A stretch of 64,000 nucleotides of DNA from Blastopirellula marina (GCF_002967715.1 NZ_PUIA01000037.1:124001-188000); one strand, 5' to 3'; shown: positions 54,329-63,950, counted from the stretch's first letter. Numbers and translations: made by a program. The notes: a model not told the origin generated them from the sequence alone.

Positions 54329-56026
54329 TTAGCGTCTCCCGTTTCGCTTACTCTTGGCTTTGCTGCCGCCACCGAAACCAAACCATCCGCCGCCGGAACC
54401 GTTGGACTCGACTTGCTGCACGACAACCGTTTCGTTGCCCAACTTGTTGAGCACTTCCGTCAAGCCGCTGAGGCCTTGTTCGACGCCGCCGAGGTACTTT
54501 TCGAGACGTTCCGAGGTGTCGGTCATCGTTTCGTTGACCTTGATATGCGAATCAACCGAGGCACTGGCCAGCTGACCCAGCGTGCTTTGCAGCTGAGCGG
54601 CGACTTCCTGCATCTGGTTGAGCTGATCCTGCATAAGGGTCTGCTGCTCTTCCTGACGCTTTTGCATGTCGACCGTCTTGGCGTTGACCACTTCCAACAG
54701 CTTGTTGGTTGTCTCTTCCTGGCTGACCAGAATCTTGCCGTTGATCTCGTCCCAGCCCTTCGAGGTTTGTTCGGTGATCGTCTGACCGACCAGTTCCAGC
54801 TTCTTGACCCACGCTTCCAGCTCGCCTTGTTGGGCGGCCATCGCTTCCTCGACGGCTCGACGGAAGACCTTGGTATCGTAGGGTGAGGTCGGCTTGTCTT
54901 CGGCCTTTTCGCGACCGTCGTTCAAGCGGCGAATCAGGTTTTCGTTGCAGTATTCATCCACCCAGTTGAGCACCCCTTCTTCGCTTTTCTGCAGCGAGGA
55001 CATGGGGAACTTGATGATCATGCTCATCACCAGAGCGACCAGGGTCGTATTGAACGCCGTACCCAGACCGCTGAACATACCTTGCAGCGATGCAGTCAGC
55101 TTGTCGAGGTCGCCACCACCCAAGGCACCGGAAAGTTCGGTCACCGCCAAGCTAATACCAAGCACCGTACCGATAAAACCCATGGTGGGGATGGCCCAGA
55201 TCAGCACGCGCAGATAAGCGTAGCTGGACGAAACGTTGTTGTAGTCGATCTCCGACTGCGAGGCCATCATCGTGGCCGTTTCCGAAGCGTTCTGTCGCAC
55301 GCGGAAGTGCTGCAGGCCGCGTAGTACGCGGTTGATCAAGAAGCTTTCGCCATCATGACCCGGCAGCCCCTGGATGTGCTCGACGAACTTGCTGAGCGTA
55401 TCGACACGAATCTCTTGCGAGATATCGGTCGGCAGAACGTCCATCAGCAAGTAGTCCTTCTGACGCAGGATCTTGCGGTGCTTCATCCACAAGATGGTCA
55501 CCGCCCAGAAGAACAGGAACGTACTAAGAGACTGAATCGAAACCGCTTGAAAACCGCCAATCCAGAACAGTCCACCGATGTACGTTCCCTTCGAGAAGTA
55601 CATCAGCCCCATGAAGACGATCATCGATACCAGGCCGATCAGGCCCGATACCCACAAGTTCACGTTGCTGGGATCGGTGAAGTCACCATCCCCCGACGAG
55701 GAGCTGCTCGCAGCGGCAGCGGTTTGCTTTTTGGCCGGTGCGGCACCCTTTCGGGCACCACCGGTCTTCACGACGGGGCCAGCCGGAGCAGAGGCCGATT
55801 CCGAGGAAAGGTTGCCCAGGTCGAGCCCTCCACCGGAAGAAGTCGAGCCGCCGCCAAAGTCAGGCAGCGAAGGAGAATCGAGCGATGGGAGAGATTCCGG
55901 CTCTTCCTGAACGTGAGGTATGTGGACACTTTTTTTGCAGTAAGGGCAATTTCGCTTTTGTCCGGCGAGCTCTTGACGGACTTTGAGCTTCTGACCGCAC
56001 TCGGGACAATTGAACTGGAAATACAT
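54329..56026 (-). CDS. MotA/TolQ/ExbB proton-channel protein with N-terminal zinc ribbon
   Basis: 565 residues. Cys7, Cys10, Cys27 and Cys30 form a zinc ribbon (FNCPECGQKLKVRQELAG, CPYC). A Ser/Ala/Gly-rich linker (about 45-115) follows, then helices at about 120-145, 150-185, 270-300 and 315-345. The channel motifs are AIPTMGFIGTVLGISLAV and GLGTAFNTTLVALVMSMI. A long cytoplasmic coiled-coil tail (about 405-540: NKLLEVVNAKTVDMQKRQEE) and a Gly-rich end follow. It should be the channel subunit that rotates or flexes partners using an ion gradient. The zinc ribbon and tail are extra relative to classic TolQ. Confidence 0.88.
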   Translation of the reverse strand: MYFQFNCPECGQKLKVRQELAGQKRNCPYCKKSVHIPHVQEEPESLPSLDSPSLPDFGGGSTSSGGGLDLGNLSSESASAPAGPVVKTGGARKGAAPAKKQTAAAASSSSSGDGDFTDPSNVNLWVSGLIGLVSMIVFMGLMYFSKGTYIGGLFWIGGFQAVSIQSLSTFLFFWAVTILWMKHRKILRQKDYLLMDVLPTDISQEIRVDTLSKFVEHIQGLPGHDGESFLINRVLRGLQHFRVRQNASETATMMASQSEIDYNNVSSSYAYLRVLIWAIPTMGFIGTVLGISLAVTELSGALGGGDLDKLTASLQGMFSGLGTAFNTTLVALVMSMIIKFPMSSLQKSEEGVLNWVDEYCNENLIRRLNDGREKAEDKPTSPYDTKVFRRAVEEAMAAQQGELEAWVKKLELVGQTITEQTSKGWDEINGKILVSQEETTNKLLEVVNAKTVDMQKRQEEQQTLMQDQLNQMQEVAAQLQSTLGQLASASVDSHIKVNETMTDTSERLEKYLGGVEQGLSGLTEVLNKLGNETVVVQQVESNGSGGGWFGFGGGSKAKSKRNGRR

Positions 56027-56468
56027 CTGGACCTCGAAAGGAAACGAAGCGCGACAACCGGTCGCAGGCGAGATTAGGAAGCGGAAAAAAGCCAGGGCGA
56101 ATCTGAGAGAATCTCAGTCGCTACTTGGGTGTGCGGATGGAGGGTGAATCCGGGGTGAGATCTACTCACGCACTACTGGCCTTTAATCGTTTTCTTATTG
56201 TGCTTAGGAAATTATTCCCGATCAGGCCGATTTGGGGAAAAATTTGGTCAAAACTTGAGATTCGTATCGGCCGAATTCGATTGTTCCATGTGTAACGGGG
56301 CAAAGATTTCCACACGGCCAACGAATCCCCCCACAGACCAGAAAGGTCAATTTCAAGAAAAGTTGGATACTTTCTTATTTAATAGGGGGTTGTGAAGTCT
56401 AGCTACATGTGTGACTCGTCTCTCCGGGGAGACAATTTCTTCATGGAAAGCTCATCCAAGGCAACAAC
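56027..56468. other. divergent intergenic region, proton-channel operon / lipoprotein pair
   Basis: About 440 bases with an A/T-rich middle (56170-56400). It must contain both promoters. A short dyad GTGAG-ATCTA-CTCAC is near 56155-56169. No convincing ORF or RNA. Confidence 0.4.
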
Positions 56469-57329
56469 ATGGAAATCGTTCGACCAATAGCTTTCGGGGC
56501 AGTCATCATCGCAGGGCTTATGCTTCTGGGGTGCGATGTCAAGTTTCAGCGGAACTCAGAGCATCTCCATCTTCGCGCCCCGATCTATCCCAACGATCCG
56601 GTCAGCCCAGGCGAAGAGAGTCGTCGGTACGATTTCGAGATCGTCCGAGCGAATTTCGGGGGAATCATGTTGCCCAATGCCAATGGCGACGGACATGACG
56701 AGCATGTTGACATTGGCCTCAAAAGACTTGGCTACCAGCAGTGGGAATTGAAACTGACCAGAGTGAGAGCCTTCCCGGAGGACGACCTGCGCCACGACGC
56801 GAACGCTCAAGTGCTTCGCTTTTCTGATCGAGAAGCCATCCCGTACTACGGCCATCTGTTCCGCTTCACGTTTGACGGCCAAATGGTGCATGTCGAAGAA
56901 TGTACCGAGCAGTTTCCAGCCGAACTGTTGCCCAGCGCCGAGAGCCGCATCCTTACCATGAATGAATCAGAAGCAACGTTCTATCGCCAACGCTTGCTCC
57001 ATCCAAATGGTACCGGCGACGCCGAAGACTTCTATGAAACGATCCACCTCGCGAAGATCGATAACGATCCCGCAGGCACCCGGGCCACGATCGTGCGCAA
57101 GCGGATGGTCAGCCGCGAAGTAGATGGCAACTATGAAGCCAAGGCGCTGGAAGAACCAAAAGAAGAATCGATCGGGGTCGGAGCGACGTTGATGATCGAC
57201 AACCAACTCGTTCGCGTGAAACAGATCGTTCCCCCAGGCGAGGTCGAAGGTGCTGGAGTGCTCGTCGGTTGGATCGAGTTGGAATTGGTCGAACTCTCGC
57301 AAGTGGAGATGCATCGTGCGCTGCGGTGA
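56469..57329 (+). CDS. lipoprotein of unknown family (first tandem paralogue)
   Basis: 286 residues. Signal and lipobox LMLLGC with Cys22. The mature part is beta-rich. Segments REAIPYYGHLFRFTFDGQMV, the NESEATFYRQRLL stretch and GAGVLVGWIELELVE align by eye with the next gene product, so the two are tandem duplicates. No known domain. An envelope role in the periplasm is inferred from the lipobox. The downstream gene starts within its last 14 bases. Confidence 0.8.
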   Translation: MEIVRPIAFGAVIIAGLMLLGCDVKFQRNSEHLHLRAPIYPNDPVSPGEESRRYDFEIVRANFGGIMLPNANGDGHDEHVDIGLKRLGYQQWELKLTRVRAFPEDDLRHDANAQVLRFSDREAIPYYGHLFRFTFDGQMVHVEECTEQFPAELLPSAESRILTMNESEATFYRQRLLHPNGTGDAEDFYETIHLAKIDNDPAGTRATIVRKRMVSREVDGNYEAKALEEPKEESIGVGATLMIDNQLVRVKQIVPPGEVEGAGVLVGWIELELVELSQVEMHRALR

Positions 57330-58089
57330 TATTCTCGCATTCCTAACTGTATTCACGGTGCTGATCGGCTGTGGTCAGCCACCAAACTCGCAGAAGCTTT
57401 CCAGTCAGCTTCCGTTAGTTGGCGTCCATTCGGCGAAGGATGACGCCGACGAGGTCATCTATCACTGGGAACACAATGGGGAAGATGCGCCTTGCCTGAT
57501 ACCCCTGCCCAACCGTAGTTCCAGGCCGGTGATGCTGCGTTTTCGACAGATGAAAGTCGAAGGCGATCGGGTGGGGCTCCTCTTTCTCGATTCAGACTTC
57601 GAGATTGAAGTTGGCAAGATTGTTTCTGATCAGTTCATGATCTTTGTTCGGCCTGGCGAAGTGATCCCTTATCACGATCAGCTTTACCAGGTTGTGTTTG
57701 ACGACACCTCTCTGGATATCAAACGCGTGACGGCTTCCATCCCCGAGAGCTACCACCCTCACCCGCAATACCTGGTGGTTCCGCGGGCCGAATCACCCAC
57801 TGTTCGGCAGCGTCTCTATATTCTCAAACGCGATAGTTGGTCGGATTACGAGCGCGTTCGAGTTACCCACATCGCCGTCGATGGAAGTCATGCCGAGTAT
57901 GTCGGCAAGCCTTACTATGGATCGTCTCTTGGTGAAGTAGGCGACAAAAGAATCGAGCCATTCGAGGTCGTGCATCAATGGGCCAACAGCACGACCGACG
58001 TTGCTGGCATTGTGCCACCAATCGACATCGAAGGAGTGGGGCGGCTGCGTGGCTGGGTTGAGTTCCGTCAGACTATTTCGGATAACTGA
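57316..58089 (+). CDS. lipoprotein of unknown family (second tandem paralogue)
   Basis: 257 residues from a GTG at 57316 that overlaps the end of the preceding gene by 14 bases; GGAG is seven bases upstream. Lipobox VLIGC with Cys19. Segments GEVIPYHDQLYQVVFDD, RAESPTVRQRLYILKRD and GVGRLRGWVEFRQ parallel the first copy. The pair is translationally coupled. Convergent with the pyrophosphatase gene, 8 bp away. Function unknown. Confidence 0.78.
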   Translation: MRCGDILAFLTVFTVLIGCGQPPNSQKLSSQLPLVGVHSAKDDADEVIYHWEHNGEDAPCLIPLPNRSSRPVMLRFRQMKVEGDRVGLLFLDSDFEIEVGKIVSDQFMIFVRPGEVIPYHDQLYQVVFDDTSLDIKRVTASIPESYHPHPQYLVVPRAESPTVRQRLYILKRDSWSDYERVRVTHIAVDGSHAEYVGKPYYGSSLGEVGDKRIEPFEVVHQWANSTTDVAGIVPPIDIEGVGRLRGWVEFRQTISDN

Positions 58090-58097
58090 CTGGGGCT

Positions 58098-60596
58098 TTA
58101 GAAGATCCCCATCGCGATCAAGCTGTAGCGGACCACAAACCCGCCCACGACCAGGCTGACCATGCTCATCAGTTTGATCAGGATGTTCAGACTCGGTCCG
58201 CTGGTATCTTTGAACGGATCGCCGACCGTGTCCCCTACGACTGCTGCTTTGTGGGCATCGCTTCCCTTGCCGCCGTGGTGGCCGGCCTCGATATACTTCT
58301 TAGCGTTGTCCCAACTGCCGCCACTGTTGGCCATGAAGATTGCTAGGCAAAAGCCGCTGGTCAACGCACCAACCAATAGTCCCAGCACGCCGCCGACCCC
58401 CAGGAAGAAACCGACGGCCAAGGGAGTAATCAGCCCGAGAAGTGATGGAATGACCATCTCCATCTGGGCGGCCTTGGTACTTATTTCGACAGGAGTCGCG
58501 TAGTCGGGCTCTTCGGTATTATCCATGATGCCGGGCTTCTCGCGGAATTGCCGACGTACTTCTTCGACCATCCCTTTCGCCGCGCGGCCAACCGCTTTCA
58601 TCGTCAGCGCGCAGAAGACAAACGTCGTCATCGCACCGATGAATATGCCGACCAGAACTTTCGGGTTCATGACATTCGCTTCGTAGTAGGTCGCGAAGTC
58701 GCTGAGGCTCGCCTCGTGGACGTTAATCAGGCTTGCCCCGGTCGCGGCGAACGTCAGACGCGGCTCCCCCTGCTCTTGCTTGGCAAGCTGAACCATTTCA
58801 GATGAAAGTACCGCAGGCTTCCCATCGCTACCTAATTGGTGCCAGGTCTCGTTGACCTTCCCATCGCGAAGATCTGCCGGCATCGGCAAGTAGCCATAGA
58901 CGCGATCGGTCCCCTCGTGATTCTCCTTCAAAATGACCAGACCAGGGGCGATTTTCGTGGGCGTATCGTATTCGACCTGAGCCGCGACACTCGTTCCCCA
59001 GCGATCGAAGCCTTCGCGAACCACTTCCACATAGGCCGCCATTAAGGCCAGGGCCGTTAATGCCGCTGAACCAATCGCAAAGCCCTTCCCGGTGGCGGCC
59101 GTCGTATTGCCGAGGCTATCCAGGGCATCGGTCCGTTCGCGAACAAAGGGTTCCAGACGAGACATTTCTGCATTGCCCCCGGCGTTGTCGGCTATCGGGC
59201 CGTAAGCATCCGTGGCCAGCGTAATACCCAGCGTGCTGAGCATCCCCACGGCTGCGATTCCCACGCCATAGAGACCGAGGGCGAACAAGTTGGGGTCATT
59301 GAAATTCCAGCCGTTGGCAAAGCCGAATGAGGCCAGCGTAGCGATCGCAATGACAATGACCGGTGGCCATACGCTCAGCATCCCATCGGCGATCCCACCA
59401 ATGATGATCGTGGCTGGTCCCGTTTCGGATTGTTCCGCCAGGTTTTTGGTCGGCGTGAACTCGTCGCTGGTAGCGTACTCGGTCCACTTGCCGATCACCC
59501 AACCGGCACCGAGCCCGACGATAATACTCAGCGACACACCGGGAATGGCAAAACCAATGTGAAACGAGGCCTCCGGAATGGCAGGCATCAACAGGATGCA
59601 AATCAGGATAGCAACCACAGTGACGGCCGCCGTGGCCATGTTGATCCCGCGCGAAAGCGCCGCGAGCAAATTCTTCTGGGAAGCACCTTCTTCCGTGCGA
59701 ACCAGATAGACCCCCACGATCGACAACAGCGTTCCAAAAGCGGCGATCAGCATCGGGACAAACACGGCGCGGATCTGGGCATCGGCGACATCGTCAAAGC
59801 CTGCGGCACTGGCCATAGCTGGGGAAGAAAACGCGGCCACGCCCAGCGCGGCGGTTGCCAGAATACTGCCGCAGTAACTTTCGTACAGGTCGGCACCCAT
59901 TCCGGCGACATCCCCCACGTTGTCGCCCACGTTGTCTGCAATCGATGCCGGGTTACGCGGGTCGTCTTCAGGAATTCCCTTCTCGACCTTCCCTACCAGG
60001 TCGGCACCCACGTCGGCGGCTTTCGTGAAGATCCCTCCCCCCACGCGAGCAAACAGCGCCTGGCAACTGGCACCCATGCCGAAGCAAAGCATCGTGGTAG
60101 TGATGTTAAATAACGAAAGATTGAAGATCCATTTCAATACGCCAAACCAAATCACGATGTCGAGCAGGCCCAAGCCGACGACTGTCAGCCCCATGACTGC
60201 GCCGCTGCGAAAAGCGACTTGCAGCCCTTGATTGAGTGACTTTTGTGCTGCGGCGGCCGTGCGGCTGCTGGCCAGGGTAGCGGTCTTCATGCCGATCCAG
60301 CCGGCAAGCCCCGAGAAGAACCCGCCGGTCATGAACGCAAACGGCACCCAGCGGCTTTGCACTTCGACCACAAACGCGAGCAGGGCCAAAACCGCGGCGA
60401 TGGCAACAAAAAAGATCGTCACCACCACGTACTGCTGCATCAGGTAGGCGTTCGCCCCCTCACGAACATACCCAGCGATACGCTGCATGGTGGAAGTACC
60501 GGGATCGGCTCGCACCATGGCCGTAAAAAAGAAATAGGCCTGAACGAGGGCCGCAATCGACGCAAAAAGTACCAACAGCCAGATGCCGAAAAACAT
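58098..60596 (-). CDS. hppA: membrane-bound ion-translocating pyrophosphatase with lumenal-loop insertion
   Basis: 832 residues from ATG 60596, preceded by AAAGGA. Sixteen-helix M-PPase that couples pyrophosphate hydrolysis to H+ or Na+ export. Catalytic loops: [20 protein letters not shown] (195-214) with [12 protein letters not shown] (221-232), DNAGGNAEM (470-478), and the last loop with [13 protein letters not shown] and [23 protein letters not shown] (496-505) has Ala500 where K+-independent enzymes have Lys, so it is probably K+-dependent. Residues about 528-640 are an insertion absent from the 660-770-residue norm, between helices 12 and 13, on the periplasmic side by topology. Pumped ion not determinable. 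Confidence 0.94.
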   Translation of the reverse strand: MFFGIWLLVLFASIAALVQAYFFFTAMVRADPGTSTMQRIAGYVREGANAYLMQQYVVVTIFFVAIAAVLALLAFVVEVQSRWVPFAFMTGGFFSGLAGWIGMKTATLASSRTAAAAQKSLNQGLQVAFRSGAVMGLTVVGLGLLDIVIWFGVLKWIFNLSLFNITTTMLCFGMGASCQALFARVGGGIFTKAADVGADLVGKVEKGIPEDDPRNPASIADNVGDNVGDVAGMGADLYESYCGSILATAALGVAAFSSPAMASAAGFDDVADAQIRAVFVPMLIAAFGTLLSIVGVYLVRTEEGASQKNLLAALSRGINMATAAVTVVAILICILLMPAIPEASFHIGFAIPGVSLSIIVGLGAGWVIGKWTEYATSDEFTPTKNLAEQSETGPATIIIGGIADGMLSVWPPVIVIAIATLASFGFANGWNFNDPNLFALGLYGVGIAAVGMLSTLGITLATDAYGPIADNAGGNAEMSRLEPFVRERTDALDSLGNTTAATGKGFAIGSAALTALALMAAYVEVVREGFDRWGTSVAAQVEYDTPTKIAPGLVILKENHEGTDRVYGYLPMPADLRDGKVNETWHQLGSDGKPAVLSSEMVQLAKQEQGEPRLTFAATGASLINVHEASLSDFATYYEANVMNPKVLVGIFIGAMTTFVFCALTMKAVGRAAKGMVEEVRRQFREKPGIMDNTEEPDYATPVEISTKAAQMEMVIPSLLGLITPLAVGFFLGVGGVLGLLVGALTSGFCLAIFMANSGGSWDNAKKYIEAGHHGGKGSDAHKAAVVGDTVGDPFKDTSGPSLNILIKLMSMVSLVVGGFVVRYSLIAMGIF

Positions 60597-61152
60597 GGTG
60601 CCATTCCTTTGTAGACCGACGGCAGTGTCCAGGGTGTCGCATTCGATGGGAGCCCACATGCCGGCCACCAGGCCAAGTCTCGTGTGGGGTTGCCGTTATT
60701 ATCCATATTATCGGAGGGGTTAAAACTGGTTTGTGCCAGCTTCACAGAGTAATAATGATAATAAGTCCGCATAAAGATCGCATTTGTGGTGTCATGAGGC
60801 CCTTTAAATGGCTGATTCCCGGCTTTGACCAATCGGCCGCGTCAAATGCCCCTCGAGTTGCGAATTGCCGCCGGAAGTGAACGCCAAAGACTCGGCCCCC
60901 TTTAGGTTCAGGCGACACTTGCCCCCCAAGTTAGGCGTATTGATTTCCCTCGTACAAATTTGTTGGCTTCTTCGAGAACAGCGATTAAGCTTTAGATGTT
61001 GTGTTTCCTACGTATTGGGTAGGAAAAGTATCCGTTGATCGCTGCAACTTTGGGGGCGACTCAAGCGGATCTTGTCTTGGATCATCTCACAGTTGTTAGT
61101 CGATTCGCGGGCATTCGCCGAAATCGAGCGAATCATTAGGAGCAGTTATCTC
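60597..61152. other. divergent intergenic region, hppA / glycine-rich gene, with inverted repeat
   Basis: About 555 bases without a gene. An 8-bp inverted repeat TTTCCTAC-N7-GTAGGAAA lies at 61004-61026, about 130 bp before the glycine-rich protein gene, and could be an operator. The ribosome site AGGAG of that gene is at 61138-61142. The 60700-60800 part is A/T-rich and is a likely place for the hppA promoter. No RNA family recognised. Confidence 0.45.
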
Positions 61153-62001
61153 ATGAAATGGCACATGGTTGGGCGATTGTTTGGCTGCATGGCCATGCTG
61201 GCTTGTTTGGCTCCAGCAGCGATCGCGGAAAATAAGAAATCCGGATCGGATAGCGAAGTCGAAACCGTTGAGATGTTCCAGGCAATCGATAACGGTGACA
61301 TCGAGGTGAAGTTCATCCCGATGAGCTCGGAAAAGGGCACCGTTATTATCACGAACAAAACCAAGAAGAAGATGCGTGTCGAATTACCGGCCGCGTTCGC
61401 TGGTGTTCCGCTGGCTCAGTTCGGCGGTGGCGGCGGTTTCGGCGGTAACAACGGCGGCGGCGGCTTCGGCGGCGGTGGTGGTGGTTTCGGCGGCCAAAAC
61501 GGTGGCGGTAACCAAGGCGTCGGCGGCGGTTTCGGCGGTGGCCAAGGCGGTGGCGGCTTCGGCGGCGGCGGCGGCGGCAACGGCGGCGGTGGCGGTGGTT
61601 TCTTCAACGTCATGCCTGAAAAGGTTCAACGTCTGAAGGTCCAAGGCGTTTGCCTGGATCACGGCCTGGAAGATCCAGATCCGCAAATCCCTTACGAATT
61701 GAAGCCAATCAGTGCTTACACCCAAAAGCCTGGCGTTGCTGACCTGTGTCACATGCTGGGGAGCGGTGAACTGAATCAGCGCAGTGCTCAAGCAGCTGCC
61801 TGGCACCTGAACAACGGCATGAGCTGGGAAGAACTCGCCAACAAGCGTATCGAACACTTGGTTGGTGATGACACCCCTTACTTCAGCCGCCAGGAACTGC
61901 AGATCGCTTATAAGGCAGCCGAAGCTGCGAAAGAGCGTCACGCAGCTCGCGAAAAGGCAAACAAGAAGCCAACCGAATCGCTCTCGCTCAGCGCTGAGTA
62001 A
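61153..62001 (+). CDS. secreted glycine-rich protein
   Basis: 282 residues from ATG 61153. Signal peptide (1-26, ending LAPAAIAEN). A short beta-rich domain (about 30-88: VEVKFIPMSSEKGTVIITNK-like, KKKMRVELPAAFAGVPLAQ) leads to a glycine-rich tract (about 90-152) of GGGG, GGF and GGN runs, with single Gln, Asn and Val breaks. A C-terminal all-alpha domain (about 155-282) follows. The tract is low-complexity and likely flexible or aggregating, as in cell-wall or adhesive proteins. Terminator directly after. No known family. Confidence 0.8.
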   Translation: MKWHMVGRLFGCMAMLACLAPAAIAENKKSGSDSEVETVEMFQAIDNGDIEVKFIPMSSEKGTVIITNKTKKKMRVELPAAFAGVPLAQFGGGGGFGGNNGGGGFGGGGGGFGGQNGGGNQGVGGGFGGGQGGGGFGGGGGGNGGGGGGFFNVMPEKVQRLKVQGVCLDHGLEDPDPQIPYELKPISAYTQKPGVADLCHMLGSGELNQRSAQAAAWHLNNGMSWEELANKRIEHLVGDDTPYFSRQELQIAYKAAEAAKERHAAREKANKKPTESLSLSAE

Positions 62002-62033
62002 TTCGGACGATTCATTGGAATCAGCACGATTCG

Positions 62034-62062
62034 GGGGACGCTCGTCGAGCGTCCCCTTTTTT
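62034..62062 (+). terminator. intrinsic terminator after the glycine-rich gene
   Basis: GGGGACGCTC/GAGCGTCCCC, 10-bp stem with a 3-nt loop and six T (62057-62062). It overlaps the stop codon of the convergent small membrane-protein gene. Confidence 0.88.
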
Positions 62063-62492
62063 ATGCGCTCGACTCGTCCTCGGCAGGGGCTTCTACCTCC
62101 ATACGAGGCGCAAGTGCTGCGGGAAACAGCTCGGCACACAGGTACTCAAAGCCTTCTAAAAAGATCAACGGCCAGACCAACAAACTGTGCATCAGAAGCG
62201 TGAAGATCGAATGCGGTGGATCTTCTAGTTCCTCTTCGTCCGATGAATGCTTGCTCCTGGCAACCAGGTCGTACAGCTTATAGAGAAGTGCACTCGCGAC
62301 AGCGCAGCTAAACCAAACGATCATGGCCGTCATCCAGCCGGCAACGAAAAGACTTACGATTCCCAAAACGAAAATCGAGAGCATCGCCAGGTTTCGCCAG
62401 CCGCGAATTCCCGGCTGATTCGACAAAGAAACGAGCGAACCAACTAGCAGCGCCAGGCCCATCAGGCAGTAAACAACAATCGTACCGGTCAC
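62061..62492 (-). CDS. small membrane protein, unknown
   Basis: 143 residues from a GTG at 62492 with AAGGA seven bases upstream. Helices at about 5-20 (IVVYCLMGLALLVGSLVSL), 35-70 and 100-118. A C-terminal Glu/Ala/Pro-rich tail. No motif recognised. Same strand as the coiled-coil gene 61 bp upstream. Confidence 0.65.
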   Translation of the reverse strand: MTGTIVVYCLMGLALLVGSLVSLSNQPGIRGWRNLAMLSIFVLGIVSLFVAGWMTAMIVWFSCAVASALLYKLYDLVARSKHSSDEEELEDPPHSIFTLLMHSLLVWPLIFLEGFEYLCAELFPAALAPRMEVEAPAEDESSA

Positions 62493-62553
62493 AGCGAGGT
62501 CCTTCGATGCGCGAAAGAACGGAAGGCAATTCGACCGGACAGTATAGAAGCTG

Positions 62554-63729
62554 TTATGCCGCTTTGGGAGTAATTTCGCGACTCAGATCTTGGTAACGCT
62601 CTTTCAAGATTTCCAGCTTGGTGTCGTTTAGCGATTCGTGCTCGCGGCGAAGCTCGGCCAATTGGGCGCGAACCTGGGCCTCGCGATCTGATAAATCATG
62701 CTTGGCGCGACGGATCTCGGTGTGGTGTTGATCGGCGTTGTCTTCCAGTTGAACGTGTTGTTCCTGGATCTCTAGCTTGGCCAGTTCCAACTGATGCAGC
62801 ATCTGCCGAATCTCAGCTTTGGCGGCCTGGTTTCGGGCATGCAGGGCCTTGTCGAAGTGGTCGACAGCGCTATCCGTTTGTTGATCCAGTCGTCGCCGCA
62901 GAGCGGAAGGAATTCGCACGCGAATTTCGGCCCAGGCCATTTCCAGCTGATCGCGAATGAGTTGCAATTCCTCGAATGCGTACTGCATTTCCTGCTGCAC
63001 GTCAGCTAGTTCGTTCTCGCGACGAGCCAGTTCTTCCTGATCGCGTGAAAGTTGCAGTTGTTCCTGCTCGAGCCACAGGTGCTGCTGGGCTCGGCTTTGC
63101 TCCATCTCACGCTCGACCTTTTGCGTGTAGCCGGCAAACTCTTTTTCTCTCAGGGCTTGTAGCGATCGGGCATTCTTGAGCAGGGCCCATTGCTGCGCCA
63201 ATTGAGATTCCGCTTCGCTCAGCTTTTCCAACCGAACGGTAATCGAATCGTGGATTTCCGGTTCCACCTCGGGAATCTCGGTCGACTGACCACGCCACTT
63301 TCGTCGCCAGCCGCGGATCGTTTCTTCGATGTTGCGAAGCGGGCTCGCGGAAGAACTCTTCGGTTGGGATGGCTGTGCGCTAGGCTTTACGGAATGGGGA
63401 AGCGGCTCGTCCATCGACAGGGCAGCGCTGCGCTGCTGACTTTCGAAATTCGCCATCCGAGCGTTGAGCTCCGCCTCGCGGCGGTCGAGTTCCATCTGGC
63501 GATCGCGCATCAAGCGGGCCAGCTGATTGATCTGTCGCCGCTGCCAGTCAGGCAGCGTATCGAGGTCGGCCGCAGTCAGGTCGACCCCTTGGTCCTCTTC
63601 CAGATAATCGGCCGAATTGCTGTCGACAGAAGCGGAGTGCGGTGGATCGATTCGCAGCTCGGGCGTTCCCTGCTCAGAGAGAGGGCGCGGCGATGGCGTG
63701 ATGTTCGATGGGCGGATAGTCGGCTTCAT
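62554..63729 (-). CDS. long coiled-coil protein of unknown function
   Basis: 391 residues. A Pro/Ser-rich N-terminus (about 1-45), an acidic patch (LEEDQGVDLTAADLDTLPDW), then almost continuous heptad coiled coil to the C-terminus, with repeated Gln/Glu/Arg/Leu stretches (RRDQEELARRENELADVQ-like, RRREADLQ-type). No signal, membrane or enzymatic motif. Could be a cytoskeletal, scaffold or SMC-related protein; family not recognised. Confidence 0.72.
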   Translation of the reverse strand: MKPTIRPSNITPSPRPLSEQGTPELRIDPPHSASVDSNSADYLEEDQGVDLTAADLDTLPDWQRRQINQLARLMRDRQMELDRREAELNARMANFESQQRSAALSMDEPLPHSVKPSAQPSQPKSSSASPLRNIEETIRGWRRKWRGQSTEIPEVEPEIHDSITVRLEKLSEAESQLAQQWALLKNARSLQALREKEFAGYTQKVEREMEQSRAQQHLWLEQEQLQLSRDQEELARRENELADVQQEMQYAFEELQLIRDQLEMAWAEIRVRIPSALRRRLDQQTDSAVDHFDKALHARNQAAKAEIRQMLHQLELAKLEIQEQHVQLEDNADQHHTEIRRAKHDLSDREAQVRAQLAELRREHESLNDTKLEILKERYQDLSREITPKAA

Positions 63730-63896
63730 GGCGAATCAATACGGTTGGCGGCAGTCGAATGGATTACTCGGCCATCCTTTCGCATCGGCATGATGTGCCT
63801 AAGAAGTTGAGTTTAACGGCTGCGCAGATTGAAATGCTGCGGGCTAGCAAGGTGGTGGCACTGCTACCACCGATTGCAATTGGTCCAGCGCACGAA

Positions 63897-63924
63897 AAAA
63901 CGGAGGACGAACGTCCTCCGTTTT
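63897..63924 (-). terminator. intrinsic terminator of the edge gene
   Basis: AAAACGGAGGAC/GTCCTCCGTTTT, 12-bp perfect stem with GAAC loop, A-rich to the left and T-rich to the right. It lies 27 bases beyond the stop at 63951 on the minus strand. Confidence 0.88.
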
Positions 63925-63950
63925 GCTAGCAGTCGATCCTGCGTCAGCAC

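Noticed and set aside
52355-56026. Zorya antiphage system or flagellar stator
   Set aside because: No peptidoglycan-binding OmpA domain, helicase, nuclease or flagellar gene next to the operon; only a loose architectural likeness to ZorA remains.
61384-62139. minus-strand ORFs with Ala- and Pro-rich runs
   Set aside because: These arise from reading the glycine tract backwards; no independent evidence of coding.
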